From positions 27,933 to 91,932 of the forward strand of contig ARYC01001234.1 in assembly GCA_000711775.1 (NCBI GenBank): DNA of 64,000 bases. The letters run 5' to 3'. The stretch's first letter is position 1, and each line of letters opens with the position of its first letter. The notes beneath the pieces were generated by a model, which saw only the letters and a list, made by a program, of their open reading frames with translations, did no database searches and was not told where the DNA came from. Origin of the DNA: Oxytricha trifallax (taxonomy: Eukaryota; Ciliophora; Spirotrichea; Sporadotrichida; Oxytrichidae). Positions 10,601 through 22,770 of the stretch are shown here, in pieces. The translations under genes were made by a program, and so were the position numbers.

Positions 10601-13045
10601 TTAGAAAAAGAAATTCCTCTTTATTCTTTTAATTAGAATAAATTAAGAAAATAAATTAATTAAATAAATACAATAAATAGCTGATTTATAATATTATATA
10701 GCAATAATGACGACTTCTTCTGGAACGACTACTAAGGAAGTTAATATGTGATAAGTTATCATTCACATCCAAATTCATTTATATCAATTTGCCCGAAGAC
10801 AATTAGAGTCAATTATGTGCAATAATTAAACACAATTTAAAGGTTTATAATCTTATTGTTATTATATCATTGTATATTAACAGTTTATAAAAGCAAGATC
10901 CTAGTAAAAAAAAGAGCATAGCGAATATTAAGTTGCATCATTCAGATATATCACTAATACTATCAATTATGCTCTTTGTAGAGGAAATATTTTATATAAT
11001 TATTACTCTTTCCAAATAGCAATTATTTACACCTCTTTTTTTATCTAATGTTTTTAAATAAAAATCCATCCAACATTGTATATATTTTTAATAATATATT
11101 AGCATTCTTCATCTTTAGATCCTATATAGTAGAAATAAAAGTTTACCTCATAATTTTTTGTTGTTGTTGAGTAAAAAATACGTCATTTATTTTTAAAAAC
11201 GATATGCAAGAACTTTCTTAATTAAAATAAAAATTTTATATATATATACAGATAGTTTATATTTTAAGTATGGGGTGGGTACCTTTTTAGGAAATTATAA
11301 CGCTTTTATCATATCTTTTTACATAAAACTTTAGACTCTACAGCTTATGGCTTGGTAATGTTTGACTTCAGCAAGTTGTTAATTGACGAGAAAGTAGTCG
11401 CAACTCTGCTAAGTAATATTTGAATTTTACTTTCATTTAAAATATATATAAAAATACTATATTTAATGTTAATCTAAATGAGAAAGATGTAGGCGTCAAT
11501 CCATTACTTACCAACTTCTCTGACTAAGAAAGAATTGGCTTTATTTACTCATTCAATAACATAAAATAAATTATTAAATTTAATATTTAACATAATAATC
11601 TCTATAATTTATTTATATTCGTAATGGTGCCATATCTTCATTAAGACAAGGTGTTTTTAATGGGTAAATAATAACAATCTAAGGTGTATCCCTTCTGTTA
11701 TCTCCTTAAGAACCAACAGTATTAGAACGAGTTTGCTAATGAATACATGGTTCTTAGAGAGGCCTAAAAAAGATTACAAGAATTCGCTTAAGTTAGTTGG
11801 TTTCATATTAAGCTATGGTTTTATCGCACTAAGACTCAAGAGATTTAAAATTACTTTGAGAGACTATCTCTATCATAATCGATGCCCGATGATTTAAACG
11901 ATATACTTTCAGATATGGTAAAGAGTGTCAAGGAATTGCATGAACTTTGGTATATTCATAGAGATTTGAAGCCTCAAATTGTAATGCTGGATCTCTGCTC
12001 ATTAGAAGTAGTTGTAATCGATTTCAATAGAGCTTTAAGATAAGAAATTGTTACTTTAGCATAGGTACTTGGGACTCCCGGATACTTCCCAATAAGAGAG
12101 AAGTGGACAAATGATTCTGTCTAATGGGATGTTTGGGCATTAGCTGCAATAATATTAGAAAATGAAATGGAATGTATGTCTTACTTTGGTACTAAACATA
12201 AAAAGCAATCAATAAGTTTGGCTTAGAAACACATAAAGTAAGAAGATGTCTGCAAAGTAATTATAAGCATAGCTGTGATGGTAATCGTGAGAGCTCCAAA
12301 CTATCCTCGATAAACAGTAGATGATATCCTTGACCCACTAGAGAGAGCAAAGTTCAAGAGATACAATAAAGATAAACAGATAAAATTTGTTTGAATTAAT
12401 AACACTAATACTCATTAAATATACATTAAATTCACATAAAACCTGCATTTTGTCTACTAACTCCAATAAGACCCCAACTAAACCCTACAAATCAAAGCAC
12501 TTATAAACCTCACTAAGGGGTTTTGGGATTTTGAATGTTGAAGAATTAAAATAAGATTAGTTTAATTTAAAAGAAGACATAAATTTTATAAAATCAATAA
12601 TTTTTTTACATTCAGTATATTGATGATAGCATCAGTTTTTTTAAAACTTAAGAGTAATAATAACCAAGAAGATCAGATTTGTAGCCTCGAAATATCTAAA
12701 CTTCAATTTAAACATATTTATAATTTATTAAAAAATACATTAACTTCGATGCTACCACCTAAAAGAGTTACTGTATCTCCATTAATATAATTTTATTTTC
12801 ATCAATTAATTAGCTAATTTAAATTAATCAAAGACACAAATCATTTAGAAGTAAAAATCTACGGAGGTTACTCTTAGTTCATGCTTAGTAATCCTAATGA
12901 ACTTGAAGAAATAAAATCACAAAAATAAAAAGACTAAAGAACATCTTCGTTTAAGATTTATGTTACAAGGCCTTCATTTCACTTGTAAATATAGTAAAAT
13001 ACTTAGAGCTCAGCTCTTTCCTCAGGGAGCTTTGTTTATAAATTG
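7700..13045 (+). CDS. Unrecognised gene in many MDSs, invaded by TBE copy 3
   Basis: Probable start at ATG 7700 (MSMLSFSFKLDETLEEEDQI). Coding islands: 7700-7840 (with an in-frame TGA at 7793), 7948-8040, 8118-8280 (EEIFDGAFSLDIYSPRQNS), 8540-8660 (GKFISAFDILNEKFLPKIL), about 8985-9085, 9668-9840 (NIHRNHIADIHHKVTQLPVN), 10133-10285 (DEPKISPEPWFLVYNGDEIK), 10345-10400, 10500-10580, 10703-10828 (NNDDFFWNDYQGSQYVISYH), 10880-10990, 11340-11412, 11480-11560, about 11620-11655, then after the TBE 12645-12715 and 12830-13045 (NHLEVKIYGGYSQFMLSNPN). These may be one long gene or two. Family not recognised. Gaps between islands are AT-rich IES-like DNA. Confidence 0.5.
11655..12533 (+). mobile_element. 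TBE copy 3, 5'-truncated, 57-kDa gene remnant
   Basis: Only the last two thirds of the kinase half of the 57-kDa gene plus the right terminal repeat remain. It belongs to the same subfamily as copy 5 (shared end with CCTCACTAAGGGGTTTTGGG). The ORF (about 11682-12395, ending AAATTTGTT-TGA) has at least two single-base frameshifts, and DLKPEN has become DLKPQI. The right end is followed by AAT (12534-12536), fitting the ANT target. The left junction sits directly in host coding-like DNA without a terminal repeat. Confidence 0.85.
12420..12533 (+). repeat. TBE copy 3 right terminal repeat
   Basis: C-rich then G4T4-type end (AAGGGGTTTTGGGATTTTG) closely matching the right end of TBE copy 5 at 51300-51420. 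One base differs from the perfect G4T4 repeat. Confidence 0.85.
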
Positions 13046-13050
13046 AATTT

Positions 13051-13503
13051 AAAGAATTTGGGGGGGGAGGGTGTTTCTTGGCCTATAAATTATATTTATG
13101 TAATTATAAAATTTTTTACATAGGGTTGTTAATAAATAATTATTTTACAAAATATTTATTGTATAAAGAGTTTATGCATAATTTAAAAGCTTAAAAAGGT
13201 TTTGAATTCATAGCTGTTTAATATTATAAGTAAGATTAAACTATGATAAACAAATTAAATAAAATTGAGCTAAAATAGCATAAAAATAAACTTTATTTCA
13301 TAGAGTAAAAAGTCCATGATTTATAAAAAAATTATTTTTTTAATTTTTTTCTGCCAATAATAATTTCAAGATCTCGGAATACAAGATTTGTGAAGAAAAT
13401 TTTTTAAAAATATATTATTCAATTTTTTAAGGGCCAGGTAACTTCCCTGAAGATTTGTTTATAATAAAATCGGTCAGGAAACTTTACACCCCCAAAGAAT
13501 TTA
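13051..13503. mobile_element. MITE-like element with G-rich inverted ends
   Basis: The left end reads AAAGAATTTGGGGGGGGAGG then GTGTTTCTTGGCC. The right end reversed reads TAAATTCTTTGGGGGTGTAA then AGTTTCCTGACC. The 450-bp interior is AT-rich and non-coding. A second element with the same end style and size is at 39041-39476. Confidence 0.6.
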
Positions 13504-13859
13504 GTTAAAATATAAAAGCTCGATAATCACAAATAGATATGTATCTCCTTTTTCACTGTAAAGACTGTAAAAAAAGGTAAATTCTATAACTAATGTTCCT
13601 TAATTAGACAAAGTTGCTGAGATTAGTTAACAAGAAGTTTGTTCTTCATCGTCTAATAAGTTATTAATAAAAGATTAAGTTTCACTTTAAAATCAAAATT
13701 TACGAAGCAGGAAATATCCAGACATCCATTTCAAAAATGATAATACAATCCTTAAATTATTTAATTAAATCTTTTTGTTAAATAATTTTTATATTTTTTT
13801 TAGAATCTTATTTTTCAAAAATTATTCCTTAATTTAAGTCTAACATTTATTTATACAGA

Positions 13860-14165
13860 TTCATTCTTCCTTCATACAAACTGTTGACTTATATTTACTC
13901 ACTCTCTTGCAGCTACTTTGAATCAAATCTACTGTATTGGTAGGTAAATCATTCATTAGATGATACAACAATAGCTTCTTTTAGTAATTATTGATTTGAC
14001 TCCAATAGAATTCGATTCCATTAAACTGTGGGTTATAGGGAACGTAAAATACATGTGTTACGTTTAACTCTCCATAGTCTTATGAACTGAGAGGTAGTCA
14101 ACAAACAGGATAATCTCTTAATCGTTGTATTCATCTCTTGGCTTATAAAAGATTTTAAAATAAAG
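13860..14165 (-). pseudogene. TBE-like DDE transposase C-terminal fragment
   Basis: The minus strand reads DQEIILFVDYLSVHKT and, after a one-base shift, VPYNPQFNGIEFYWSQINNY and KKLLLYHLMNDLPTNTVDLI. These align with the second Asp and the Glu blocks of the TBE 42-kDa transposase of copy 2 (FVDNLSVHKT, PQFNGI..YW, KKLLLYHLMYDL). Unlike copy 2, the catalytic Glu is present. The first Asp block is not seen upstream. It may be the 3' exon of a divergent transposase whose N-terminal part is the ORF at 14220-15670, or an old fragment. Confidence 0.65.
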
Positions 14166-14224
14166 TGAAAGAGAAAATAAAAAAATAATATTTATTACTA
14201 AACCCATTTTAAGTGAGAGTCTTT

Positions 14225-15670
14225 AATCATAACTTACTTATTAGATTTTTAATCGTCTGATAGGATGCTTTCGAGTCATCTGGTGATTCTCGAGGATCAT
14301 TGGTCTTAATCTCTTTGGCAAGTTTGATTTTTACTTCCTCATCGTAGCATTTTTAGAGCTTAGTGGAGTTTTTATTGCAGATGATACGCTTGAGGTGTGA
14401 TGCAAAAGTGTAGGGTACGAAAGGGTTCTCATCAAAAATCTTGATTGTGAAGCTGAATAGCTATTAATCTAATTATTGAATTATTTTCTTTGATTTCTCC
14501 TCCACCCAGTCAATTCTCTGTACTTGACTCACCACAATCTACTCTTTCTATTGCAATTCTTCTTAATCTTCTATAATCTAGGTCTTAAAGTGAGCAAATT
14601 TAGTTCTAGAACCTTTAAGGACAACCCTGGAATAAGCAGCATTTACAATTTTACTTTCTTCAACAAGGCCTTACCCTTATTATTGTGAAATTTAATTTTC
14701 TGAAGTGTGAAAACCAACGCAGCTCCTCTTGTAAATTTACAACTCGTTCTATCTTACAACCATTTAATGTAGCATATTACTTATCAGTGACATGTCACTT
14801 CCTTGACTGTCATTACCTCTCATTCTTAAGATAAACTTTAAATACTATTGTACAATCCCTACAAAGTAATTATTATTGAAAAACTTTAATTTACCATATG
14901 CTTATAATCTCCATCATACATTTAAATCCGGAGGACCCCAGGCTTTTCACTCTTTGTCAGGTCTCTTGAGATGCTTAAAATGACTTTCCTCTGATTTCTA
15001 GAAGATTTTCACACGCACTAATAAGAATCTTCTTAAGCCGATTCCACTACGCTTATAAGGAATTCCACTGATTTTTAGAAGTTTTATTTTTTGGCACCCT
15101 GGCCACATATTGTGATTCCTAAGGCATCCTAGAATCACTCTCTGGCCAAAAGGTTACGTTGAACTAACCTATACTTTGATATTTTTCTTGAATATCGTTT
15201 GTTCTTTTCTATGATTAAGGTCTTAAAGCTTCATCTTCTAAAATCATCTCATTTTCTTTTTAAGTTGAATTACTAAAACTTCGTCTTGTAGTTAAATTGG
15301 CAATCGTCTGGTCTTCGTTGGTGTTCTCCTAAGCTTCTATATTAGCCTTCTTATTAGTCATTCACAGGAAGAGCTCCCTCACCATTGCCTTAAGTTCGAT
15401 TTGCTCCAATAGATACTGTTCATGTTTGTGCGTGTTTTCTGAGCCAAGGATGGCTTCAACTGATTCGTAGATCTATTCTGGTAACTTGCAATAGCTGAAT
15501 AAGATTTCGAGAAGACTCTTCAAGCGTTAATGGAAGACGGAGGCTGGTAGTGGGTAAATAGCTTGTGACTCTGATGCCAGTAGCGGAAGCAGTATAGAGG
15601 GTGATAACTTAACTGAAGAGGAGGACCGGCTTTTTTTTAACGATGACATCCTGTGGTCTTCAAGCAGCAT
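14225..15670 (-). CDS. Unrecognised long minus-strand coding region
   Basis: Start at ATG 15670 (MLLEDHRMSSLKKSRSSSSV), preceded by an AT-rich leader. The first frame runs to TGA 14957-14959 and contains one isolated TGA at 15362-15364. Further coding in other frames follows: about 14960-14890 (EKPGVLRIQMYDGDYKHMV) and 14680-14230 (VVLKGSRTKFAHFKTQIIED; NPFVPYTFASHLKRIICNKN; KEIKTNDPRESPDDSKASYQ), ending near a GTAAGTT that could be a splice site. Base composition is less AT-rich than the neighbours. No family recognised; context suggests an accessory part of the transposase locus at 13860. Confidence 0.5.
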
Positions 15671-15782
15671 CTTTAATTGAAGGGGAAGGAGAAATAAAAT
15701 TTAATTTAACTTAGATATATTTAATAGGTGGAGTTTTTAATAAACTAATCAAGTTGCTTTTTATTTTTATACCACCCCCCTG

Positions 15783-15807
15783 TAGTAGTAGTAGTAGTAG
15801 TAGTAGT
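15783..15807. repeat. (TAG)n microsatellite
   Basis: About eight tandem TAG units directly after a C6 run. Confidence 0.9.
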
Positions 15808-17570
15808 GATTTATTAAAAAGCAACTTACTAAAAGTTATAATAATTATGAGATTTTATAATAATTAAATTTTAATTTTGTCAATCTACTATTCTAACAGC
15901 TATTTTTCTTTTATTATTAATTAAAGTATTTAATTGATTTTATCTTTTACAATATAGAATGGGATAATTGATTGATATAAACAGAAAAGTTTTATTGAAA
16001 ATATTATTAATAAATGAAAAAGGGTATAATATAATTTTTAAAGTTGAGGATGGAAACTACCTAATGGTGGAGGAAACTTACTCTGGGGACGCATTACTAG
16101 GCAGAAAACTTCCCCACTAATAATTAGATTTTATTAAAAATTAAAATATTTTGAATAGTGAAAATTTCAAAATTTAAATCTATCTTAATCAAGAATTTAA
16201 TTATTTTTAGTGTAAATATATTTAAAAGATTAATAAAAAAGTAGATTACTTAAGTTTTTAGTTCAGACGAAACGATTTAGAGGCTTAAGAAATTACAATG
16301 TGAACATAAAATCAATATTTGATTTTACTATCTGTTTTTTACTATATATCCATTAAGTTTAAAATAATTTTTATATAACTTGCTAACACATTCAAGCAAG
16401 AAATTTCTTCATGAATAAAGTATACAATATTATTCTATTCGTTTTTAAATTCTTATATCAATAGAATTAGAGCAATTTATATTTCATAATTATTCAACGC
16501 AATTAAACTTATATTGAAAAAAAATAAAAAAATAAATAATAAATTCATAAAAAAACTCAGACAAGGATATATTTAAGGCATATTATTTTATTAATATATG
16601 AATAAATCATAGCGTATCTTTCCTATGGAAGAACCTTTCTCTCTTGAGTAAATATATTCACAGGGAAAAATTACTCTAATTAAAAATACAAAACAAAATT
16701 AGCAATTTAATATATGCCTGATTTAATATACGAATAATTAATTACTTATGTTATTCTCATTTTTATTTAGATTCTTTTATGTATTTTGAAAGAAAAATTT
16801 CAATTGTTTTCTAAATATTAAAAAAAATAAATTTTTTATCTTAATTGTATCATTGAAAAAGAAAACGAAGTTGACAAGGCGAAATTTAATAAAAATTCTA
16901 AAATCTTATATAAGGTTTACATGTAATTTTCAGTTAAATTATATGACCTATTTGAGCTCTAATGGATCACTTTTATTAAAAAATTGTTATTGTAAATGTA
17001 AATGGCCTCCTCCTTGTCTTGATCTTATGAAAAAGAAGGTTAGTATATATCTTATATGAAAACAAAATTTTTTTATACTATAAATTAATTCTCTATAGCT
17101 AGTACACAATAAAAAAATAATTTTAATTAAATTGTGAATGTTTATATAATTAAGATTTCCAATTAATATTAAGAGTTTTATTTAATTAATTTAAATCCAA
17201 ATAAATGCATCTATTTTAAAAATCAATAATAAAAACACATTATCACAATATTTGTATATAGACTAAATAAATAAATTAATCATTTTTTTAATTATATATT
17301 ATAAACTTTAAAAGTATACTAATGATAACATTATGATCATATAAGATTTAGTTATGAATTTAATATTTTTCTATAGGAGTATGTGAACAAATCTGATAAC
17401 GGACGTTTAAAATATTTATATGAAAGTATATGATGTTTAGGAAAAAAATGTTTTAAAATATTTAAATAATATTCTATATATAAAATTTACAATATATGAT
17501 GATGCTAAGTCATGAAAGAAGCCGAATTGGGCCTAAACGACATAATTTTTCAAATGAATTAGGATATTTT
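15808..17570. other. AT-rich stretch, little coding signal
   Basis: Mostly IES-like or intergenic DNA. A short open stretch at 16853-17059 (+) is Lys/Leu-rich with a CYCKCKWPPPC cluster; I cannot tell whether it is a small MDS. A G-rich pair at 16050-16125 (GGAAACT..GCAGAAAACTTCCCC) faintly resembles MITE ends. Nothing else supported. Confidence 0.4.
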
Positions 17571-17572
17571 TA

Positions 17573-17632
17573 TAGGGTAGGGGGTGGAAGGGGGGATGGG
17601 GTACCCCTGGGGTGAGGGGGATCTCATTTGGA
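17573..17632 (+). other. G-rich tract with quadruplex potential
   Basis: A 60-base stretch with six G-runs of four to six bases in an otherwise AT-rich surrounding, for example GGGGGTGGAAGGGGGGATGG. No ORF explains it. Confidence 0.6.
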
Positions 17633-17702
17633 ACAAATATCTATTAAAAACAATAAAAAAAAGAAAGATGCTTACCAAGTGTAATAATTGTTAAAGTAAT
17701 AA

Positions 17703-19350
17703 ATGGAGATTTTAAGTCCAATTAAAATTGATACTCACTTAAACAAATTTAACAATCAGATATTAGAATATTTCACTCAAAATACACAAGATAGTCAATC
17801 TCTTTTAAATATTGGACCTGATTAAAAAAACAAATTTGACTTTTCAGGAGCTTTAGGATTTCTATTAATAATTAATTTAAGTATAATTGTTATAATTAAT
17901 ATATTAAATTATCGATAGCTATTATTTTAATTTGAGCATCTTTAAAGTAAAATATCAGTAAAATTTTTATCTAAAATTTTAAAAAATATTATTTCAAACA
18001 AATACTTTCAGACTTTAGATATTAAAATACTAAATAATGTATTAAAGCAATTTTTAGAAGATATATTATTTTTGAATAGTAATCAAAATTTTAATAAGAT
18101 AAACTTTTAATAGCATATTTTTTCTTTGTTTTAAAAACTAAATAAAGGATTAGGAGCTCATCTTAAATTATACTTGTTTATTATACAAATTAATTTCCGA
18201 AGAAATTAATTTAAATTCAGAAGGTAATTTACCTAAATTTTAATAAATTCATAAAATATTTCAGATTATAATAATTTCTTTACTATTAAATATTTTACTT
18301 TAAATTTTTGAATGAGTTAAGATAGAATTCTATCAAAAAGATCTTATAATTTAATTTCAGTTGATTTGATTTTTTACAAAAACTATTTTCAAATTAAATA
18401 TGAATGATTTTCGAATATATAATAATGCTCATTAATAATATTTGCAGGAATAAATTGAATTCAAAAAAATTACTTAAAATTAAAATTCATTATTTTCAGT
18501 TATGTTTTTGGAAATGTATAAAATTACTGATCTCAATATACAGAGTAAAGTGGATTAAAATGAAATGGTAGTTGTTTTTTCTAAAATGAAAATATCGCTC
18601 TGCCCAAGACACAAAAACCTTTATATAGTTTTTAGAATTATCTCAAAATTGAAATGTCTTAATTCTTGCATAACCTAGCAATAAATGTGTGATCTACCGT
18701 AAAATAAACTTAGAATAGAATTTTGAATCACATTTGATTTGATAGTTCTTGATTTTACTCATTATTTAAATTTAACAAATCGAATGTATTCCTGCAATAT
18801 TAAGCAATATAAGGAAGAAGTAGAAAAGGCTCAAATTTAATCCTCTAATCAGACCCTTGTCCACTTTATATAAAACAAGAAACTGATAATTCAAGCTATA
18901 TTCAACCTCTAAACATCAGAAACGTTTTAATCGAAGAAATATATAAGAAATTTCCATTTGAATTGACCAATGAACTTTAATTTATAAAAGCTAATAACCC
19001 CAATATAATCAATCCATTATAATATTAGGACTAAAAATCTCAGTTTTTAATTTAATAAAATGTGTAAAACATTCATGAGTAACTCTCTCATAATAATAAG
19101 TTCTTGTAGACTCAAATTTATCCAATAAACAATTAGAGAGATGAAATGGAAAATTATTAAAATATTTTAGCTCAAGAATTAGAAGTTCATGAAGAGCTCC
19201 AAGAATATGTCGATGAACCAGGTATGATCGGCCTCCTCTAGTTTAACAATGATATGAATCACATAGCAATGAATATATTCGGGACATTCACAATTTTTGA
19301 CTATGTAGATTAAATAAATAAATCAAAGTAGCACACATTTACTTAAATAA
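17703..19350 (+). CDS. Unrecognised gene, several MDSs
   Basis: Start at ATG 17703 (MEILSPIKIDTHLNKFNNQI). Reading is open to about 18230 in ciliate code, although the hydrophobic AT-rich part after FDFSGALGF may be an IES. A second clear segment at about 18800-19345 contains IRNVLIEEIYKKFPFELTNE and AQELEVHEELQEYVDEPGMI and ends near FTIFDYVDQINKSK. Glutamine and asparagine are abundant. No family recognised. About 600 AT-rich bases follow before the next gene. Confidence 0.5.
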
Positions 19351-19981
19351 TTATATAAAGTCAGTATTATTTTTAATTTATTTTTATAAGGGTAATATGA
19401 AGTTCTATTTTGACAAATTTTTACTATATATATATTTAATAAACTATCTAATTAATGAATTTTTTCAAGATGAATTAAATCGTAAATATTTCATGCCAAT
19501 ATTTTTTTTATTTAACACTAATCACTAGTATTAAATTAACCTAAATAAACAAATTTTATTTTAACTCGATTGTAAGACATTCAATAATAAAATTAAACTA
19601 TTGATTTATGACAAGAAAATATTAACAGAAACTTAGATGAAATTGAATAATAACTTGAAAGATTAAATTGGCCATCACATCATTTTTATTTTTAATTAAA
19701 TAATTACATATGAATCTAAAATATTCAGATGTATCAATATTGTTCAGAGAAACAAGCTTCTGAAAGTAAGATAAATGTAGATTTTAATTTAATTACAACT
19801 TAATAATTACAATTATTTGTATATTTAGTCTAGTAATAGTTTATTCAATTTAATATAAGTGAAAAATAATATAAAATTTAAGCTTTTTGCATATAAGTAT
19901 TGTTAATATAAAAAAAAATTTTGAGCATCATTTTCAAATAATGTTTATTTAAATTTCTTATTTTGTGATATTTTAGCTATA

Positions 19982-21279
19982 ATGGAATACGGTAACAATT
20001 AAAACACTCAAGCATCCAGAGAAATAAGCTCAGAGAAATCAAATACTAAGCCAGGAGCAAACTCAACGAATTAGCTTTGATTCAGTGAAAGTTAAGGTAA
20101 ACATTTCCTAATAGATGCTAATGGTAAGAAAGTAAAGTGCAACAATGGTGGACAATTATTTCCAAAGTACAATCCTTAGCCTACAGGATATGCATCATTC
20201 AATAAAAGAAGTGAAACGCTTTCATAACTGTAAAAAGAATACGGAGATGAGCCCTTAAATCCGAGTGAAGCTGTTATTTTGCCAAATAAAAGCTTGAGAT
20301 TTTTACATGAACCTCCAAAAAGCACATATCTTCCATCTTTAAATAAGTTCGAAGGGTATGTCTAATTCAGATGCCCTGTTATTAAAAATTAAAATAAAAT
20401 GGAATAAGCAGTCAATATAAAAAAGTAGGCTCTAAATATGCCGAATGAAATTTATAAATCTAAGAGGCGTAACTTAAAAAACTAAAGTTAGAGTCAGATA
20501 TTTTAGACACTCCCTGCTATTGTAGATAATCCAACTCTAGAACTACTAAATGAATAATAAAAGACAATAAATCTTAAATGCCATAAATTATTAATAGTGA
20601 CAGCGCTCCTTAATCTCCAAAATTAAATCCCAGGCTGAGAATACTTAAAAAACAAAATTTTTCTGCTTTATATAAATCTTATAAAAGTTCTTCCAAACCA
20701 ATAGATTACTTTCAGTAATCTAGAGTTTACAAAATTTAGAAGAAAAGTGCAAATAAAATATTGGACTAATACTCAAGCTATCTCTCAAAATCTCAATATA
20801 AATATGGCAAACGACGAAACTCTTAATCATCAGGAAGGAATGGAATGTTTGGTGAAAATAGAACGAGTGTCGTGAATACGAAAGAGACAGCTATTAATGT
20901 TTTTAATGATAAAAGTATAGGCAACATAAATCATGCTAAAATTGCAGAACTTTCTCTTAAAATAATAAGTCATAAGGAATCTCAGGAAAATTTGAGGAGC
21001 CCACCAATTGAACATAAGATTTAAAAAGAGTATGTCACCAAAAACAGATAAGCTACTTTATTGTAAAATTAAGATTAGAAATAAAGCATGATGACCAAAG
21101 ATAATTCTCTAAGTAGAATATATAAAAGAATGTAAAAATTAGTGAAAAAGAAAATCAAATACAAAAACAAACCCCATTAGCTAAATATATATAGGAGAGA
21201 TTTTTTTAATATAAAAGAGCATCATTACTTAATTAGGCAACCTAACACAAGAATTCAATGTGTATAGCAGGAATCTTGA
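19982..21279 (+). CDS. Unrecognised Ser/Asn/Lys-rich protein
   Basis: ATG 19982 (MEYGNNQNTQASREISSEKS) to TGA 21277-21279. The frame carries an isolated TGA at 20078-20080 and a one-base shift near 20577; otherwise it stays open for about 430 codons with many TAA/TAG Gln. The sequence is low-complexity and basic, with stretches such as PRLRILKKQNFSALYKSYKS and SNKFEGYVQFRCPV-like patches. No domain recognised. It runs straight into the GC-richer island at 21.3 kb. Confidence 0.6.
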
Positions 21280-21289
21280 GAGAGATGGC

Positions 21290-22770
21290 ATAGAGACTAT
21301 TTGCAAAAGAGCTGTATTGTGAATCGTACTATTGCTGGAGCTTCCCTAAAATAGACTGCAAGCCCTCATGAGATTCATGTTAATGCTTTCTTTCCTTTGT
21401 TTTCATGGTACATTCACTTTGGGGTCTTCGCTCTTGATCGTGGCTCTTCAATACACACATATTCTACACTTAAGATTCTCGATGTCAGAATGTTGACAAT
21501 TTTGTCCAAATGTTGACAGATAGGCATCTTTTCAAAAGAAGATTTTTTAAGATGAAGTTATTAGGGACTCCATTGCTTTATCAGAGGGAAGGAAGAGCAC
21601 ACCCTCGGCATCAGTTTCGAGGTTTCTATCTGCACTCTAGCCTACAGTAGAGGTTTAATGGGCTTCTTCAGAAAATGGTCAAAATACTTACATTGGGAAT
21701 TCAGGCATATTGGGACTTTCAGTTTTGCTGACGAAGTAAGGGGCGAATCTTCGAATGGTGGATAGCCAGAGATATCACGCGATTCACTATGCAAAGACAG
21801 AGGGAGATGGAGTCTCCGACTAAGACATCTATCCCAAGGGCCGAGATACACGAGCATCTTTGTTTCTCATGCTATTCCATAGCCTTTCAACCAGGCACCT
21901 TACTCATCTCTTTGTGTTGAATCTCGGGCTACAGTCACGCGCTTCTTGCATGCAGATGCTTTCCTATAGCTCTTTGCCGCTTTCTTCTGGTGGTTATCTG
22001 ATTTCCTCCCTGATACAGTAGATCAGCCATAGCGCTTTCCTATTAGATTGAATAGACTTTCGAAGGAGATGTAAATCTTGAAGTAAGCTGGGCTAAGGAT
22101 CCCTGAAGCACTATCCTACTAGCTGTAAGCCCTTTAGCATATCATCAAATGAGGATCCCTTCCACTCTCGTGCTTCAGAGCTGCAATGTCACATCTTCGC
22201 ACCAAAGGGAACATGCTCAGATGTCAGGAGTGTCAATGCTTAGTTATCCTCAGGTATCAGGCTATACAAGGCCTTCCATCTCTCTTACTATTGCAATATT
22301 TGTGCTTAATACGAGTAGATTCAGCTCAAATGTGTTCGCAATATCTTGCCCCATCTCACTTGCAATGCTATAAGGAATCAGATAAACAACGCTAATACTC
22401 ACCTTCCAGCTCCTCAGAGCCTTTCGAGCATAGTAGACATCACCAGAATGAGTCACATGACTGTTAACCCTACAAAACCCCTGATGCTCTATGGCAGCCA
22501 TGCGATGTTGATGCTTGCAACGGTGTGATTATCGAAAGTACATGCGTCTTTGTCTCCACTGTCCTCTTACCCTGCTTTCATGCCTAGAGGACTCTCCGCT
22601 GGTTGTTTAGGCTCATTGTTCTCATTACTGGAAGCCATTAGTAGTAGTCATGTACTTCTAATCATCCTGAATCAGATCACTGTCTAAGGGAGGTCGCCAT
22701 CTAGAGCTGTGAGGCTTAATCCTCTAATTCACTATCGTTCATTGAAATAGCAGGGTTGATTAGTTTCTGT
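21290..22770 (-). other. GC-richer island with broken minus-strand ORFs
   Basis: Base composition shifts abruptly to near-balanced. Minus-strand stretches look coding: 22638-22450 (MASSNENNEPKQPAESPLGM), 22190-21910 (FDDMLKGLQLVGQCFRDPQP; LWLIYCIREEIRQPPEESGK), 21855-21650 (ISGYPPFEDSPLTSSAKLKV) and 21620-21300 (SDIENLKCRICV). They lie in different frames with several TGA codons, so no single intact gene is called. It may be a decayed mobile element of the same compositional class as 32.9-37.35 kb. No homology recognised. Confidence 0.45.
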
